A stretch of DNA of 5,529 bases from Treponema sp. (GTDB lineage Bacteria > Spirochaetota > Spirochaetia > Treponematales > Breznakiellaceae), in the NCBI GenBank assembly GCA_031275035.1, contig JAISPH010000161.1, forward strand, positions 1 to 5,529, given 5' to 3'. The notes beneath the pieces were generated by a model. It worked only from the letters and a program-made list of their open reading frames with translations. It did not search any database and was not told the origin of the DNA. The position numbers and the translations under genes are program-made. Positions within the stretch are counted from its first letter, which is position 1. Every line of letters starts with the position of its first letter. Positions 5,242 through 5,529 of this stretch are shown one piece after another.

Positions 5242-5529
5242 TCATGGTATAAGCCCGTCCAGGCAGGTTAATAGCTCATTTAAGCTTTTGTTACGATTAC
5301 GGACACATAAGTATATATTCTCATAATCCAAAACATATACAGTACGCTCCACCTCCCATTTTTTCTTATTATAATCCTTTCCAACACTCTGATATATTTG
5401 TTTTATAGTCAGAGAAGGGTGATCTATGGATTCAGTCGAAGTGATTGCTATATCAATTCCAATAATCGAATTAACAGAATGAATTGTCAATGATTCGTCT
5501 ATTAACTGATAGTGATTTTCTTCTGCCAG
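5242..5529 (-). CDS. Hypothetical protein, C-terminal part, 5' end outside the window
   Basis: The minus strand is open from the right edge to TGA at 5244-5242, giving 95 visible residues. A TTG at 5490-5488 could be read as a start, but it has no Shine-Dalgarno sequence and the frame continues upstream to the edge (LAEENHYQLIDES precedes it), so a truncated longer protein is more likely. The product is mixed hydrophilic, with NKKKWEVERTVYVLDYENIYL (in short: a basic patch, then alternating hydrophobic residues that suggest beta strands) and a Leu-rich C terminus, SLNELLTCLDGLIP. There is no signal peptide or membrane segment in the visible part. I do not recognise the family. Its G+C content (about 34%) is far below the neighbours, which suggests horizontal acquisition. 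It converges on the kinase gene. Confidence 0.55.
   Translation of the reverse strand: MAEENHYQLIDESLTIHSVNSIIGIDIAITSTESIDHPSLTIKQIYQSVGKDYNKKKWEVERTVYVLDYENIYLCVRNRNKSLNELLTCLDGLIP

Overview
The window holds one hybrid sensor kinase gene, one nucleobase-type permease gene, and two genes cut by the window edges. Most of it is G+C-rich and densely coding. The last ~290 bases are clearly A+T-rich (hand count over 5241-5529: about 34% G+C, against 55-70% in hand-counted blocks of the two large genes). The organism is a Gram-negative-type bacterium: it encodes a lipoprotein substrate-binding protein of the RbsB type and a very large multi-domain hybrid histidine kinase. The relaxed lipobox and the kinase style would suit a G+C-rich spirochaete, for example a gut treponeme, but nothing here is diagnostic and that is a weak inference.

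Layout. Positions 1-524 (minus) are the N-terminal 174 codons of a periplasmic sugar-binding lipoprotein whose 3' end lies outside. A 229-bp divergent spacer (525-753) carries a hairpin-bearing sequence, a good minus-strand promoter candidate and weaker plus-strand candidates. Positions 754-2037 (plus) encode a 427-aa NCS1/CodB-like permease with a GTG start. After 46 bp, which hold a short perfect hairpin and a palindrome, 2084-5104 (plus) encode a 1006-aa histidine kinase: TM, dCache-like sensor, TM, HisKA, HATPase, degenerate receiver, active receiver, HPt, and a helical C-terminal extension. A rho-independent terminator follows at about 5207-5236. From 5242 to the right edge runs the C-terminal part of an A+T-rich minus-strand gene of unknown function.

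How the genes may work together. Permease and kinase are co-directional, closely spaced, with no terminator between them and one after the kinase, so they probably form a two-gene operon. The kinase contains a full His-Asp-His relay (H320, D725, H874) but no response regulator is encoded in the window, so its output partner is elsewhere. Whether the sensor domain detects the permease substrate, or the ligand of the divergent binding protein, is an inference from position only.

The most interesting non-coding signal is a repeat: the divergent spacer and the permease-kinase spacer share two collinear motifs in the same orientation, as if the second were an internally deleted copy of the first.
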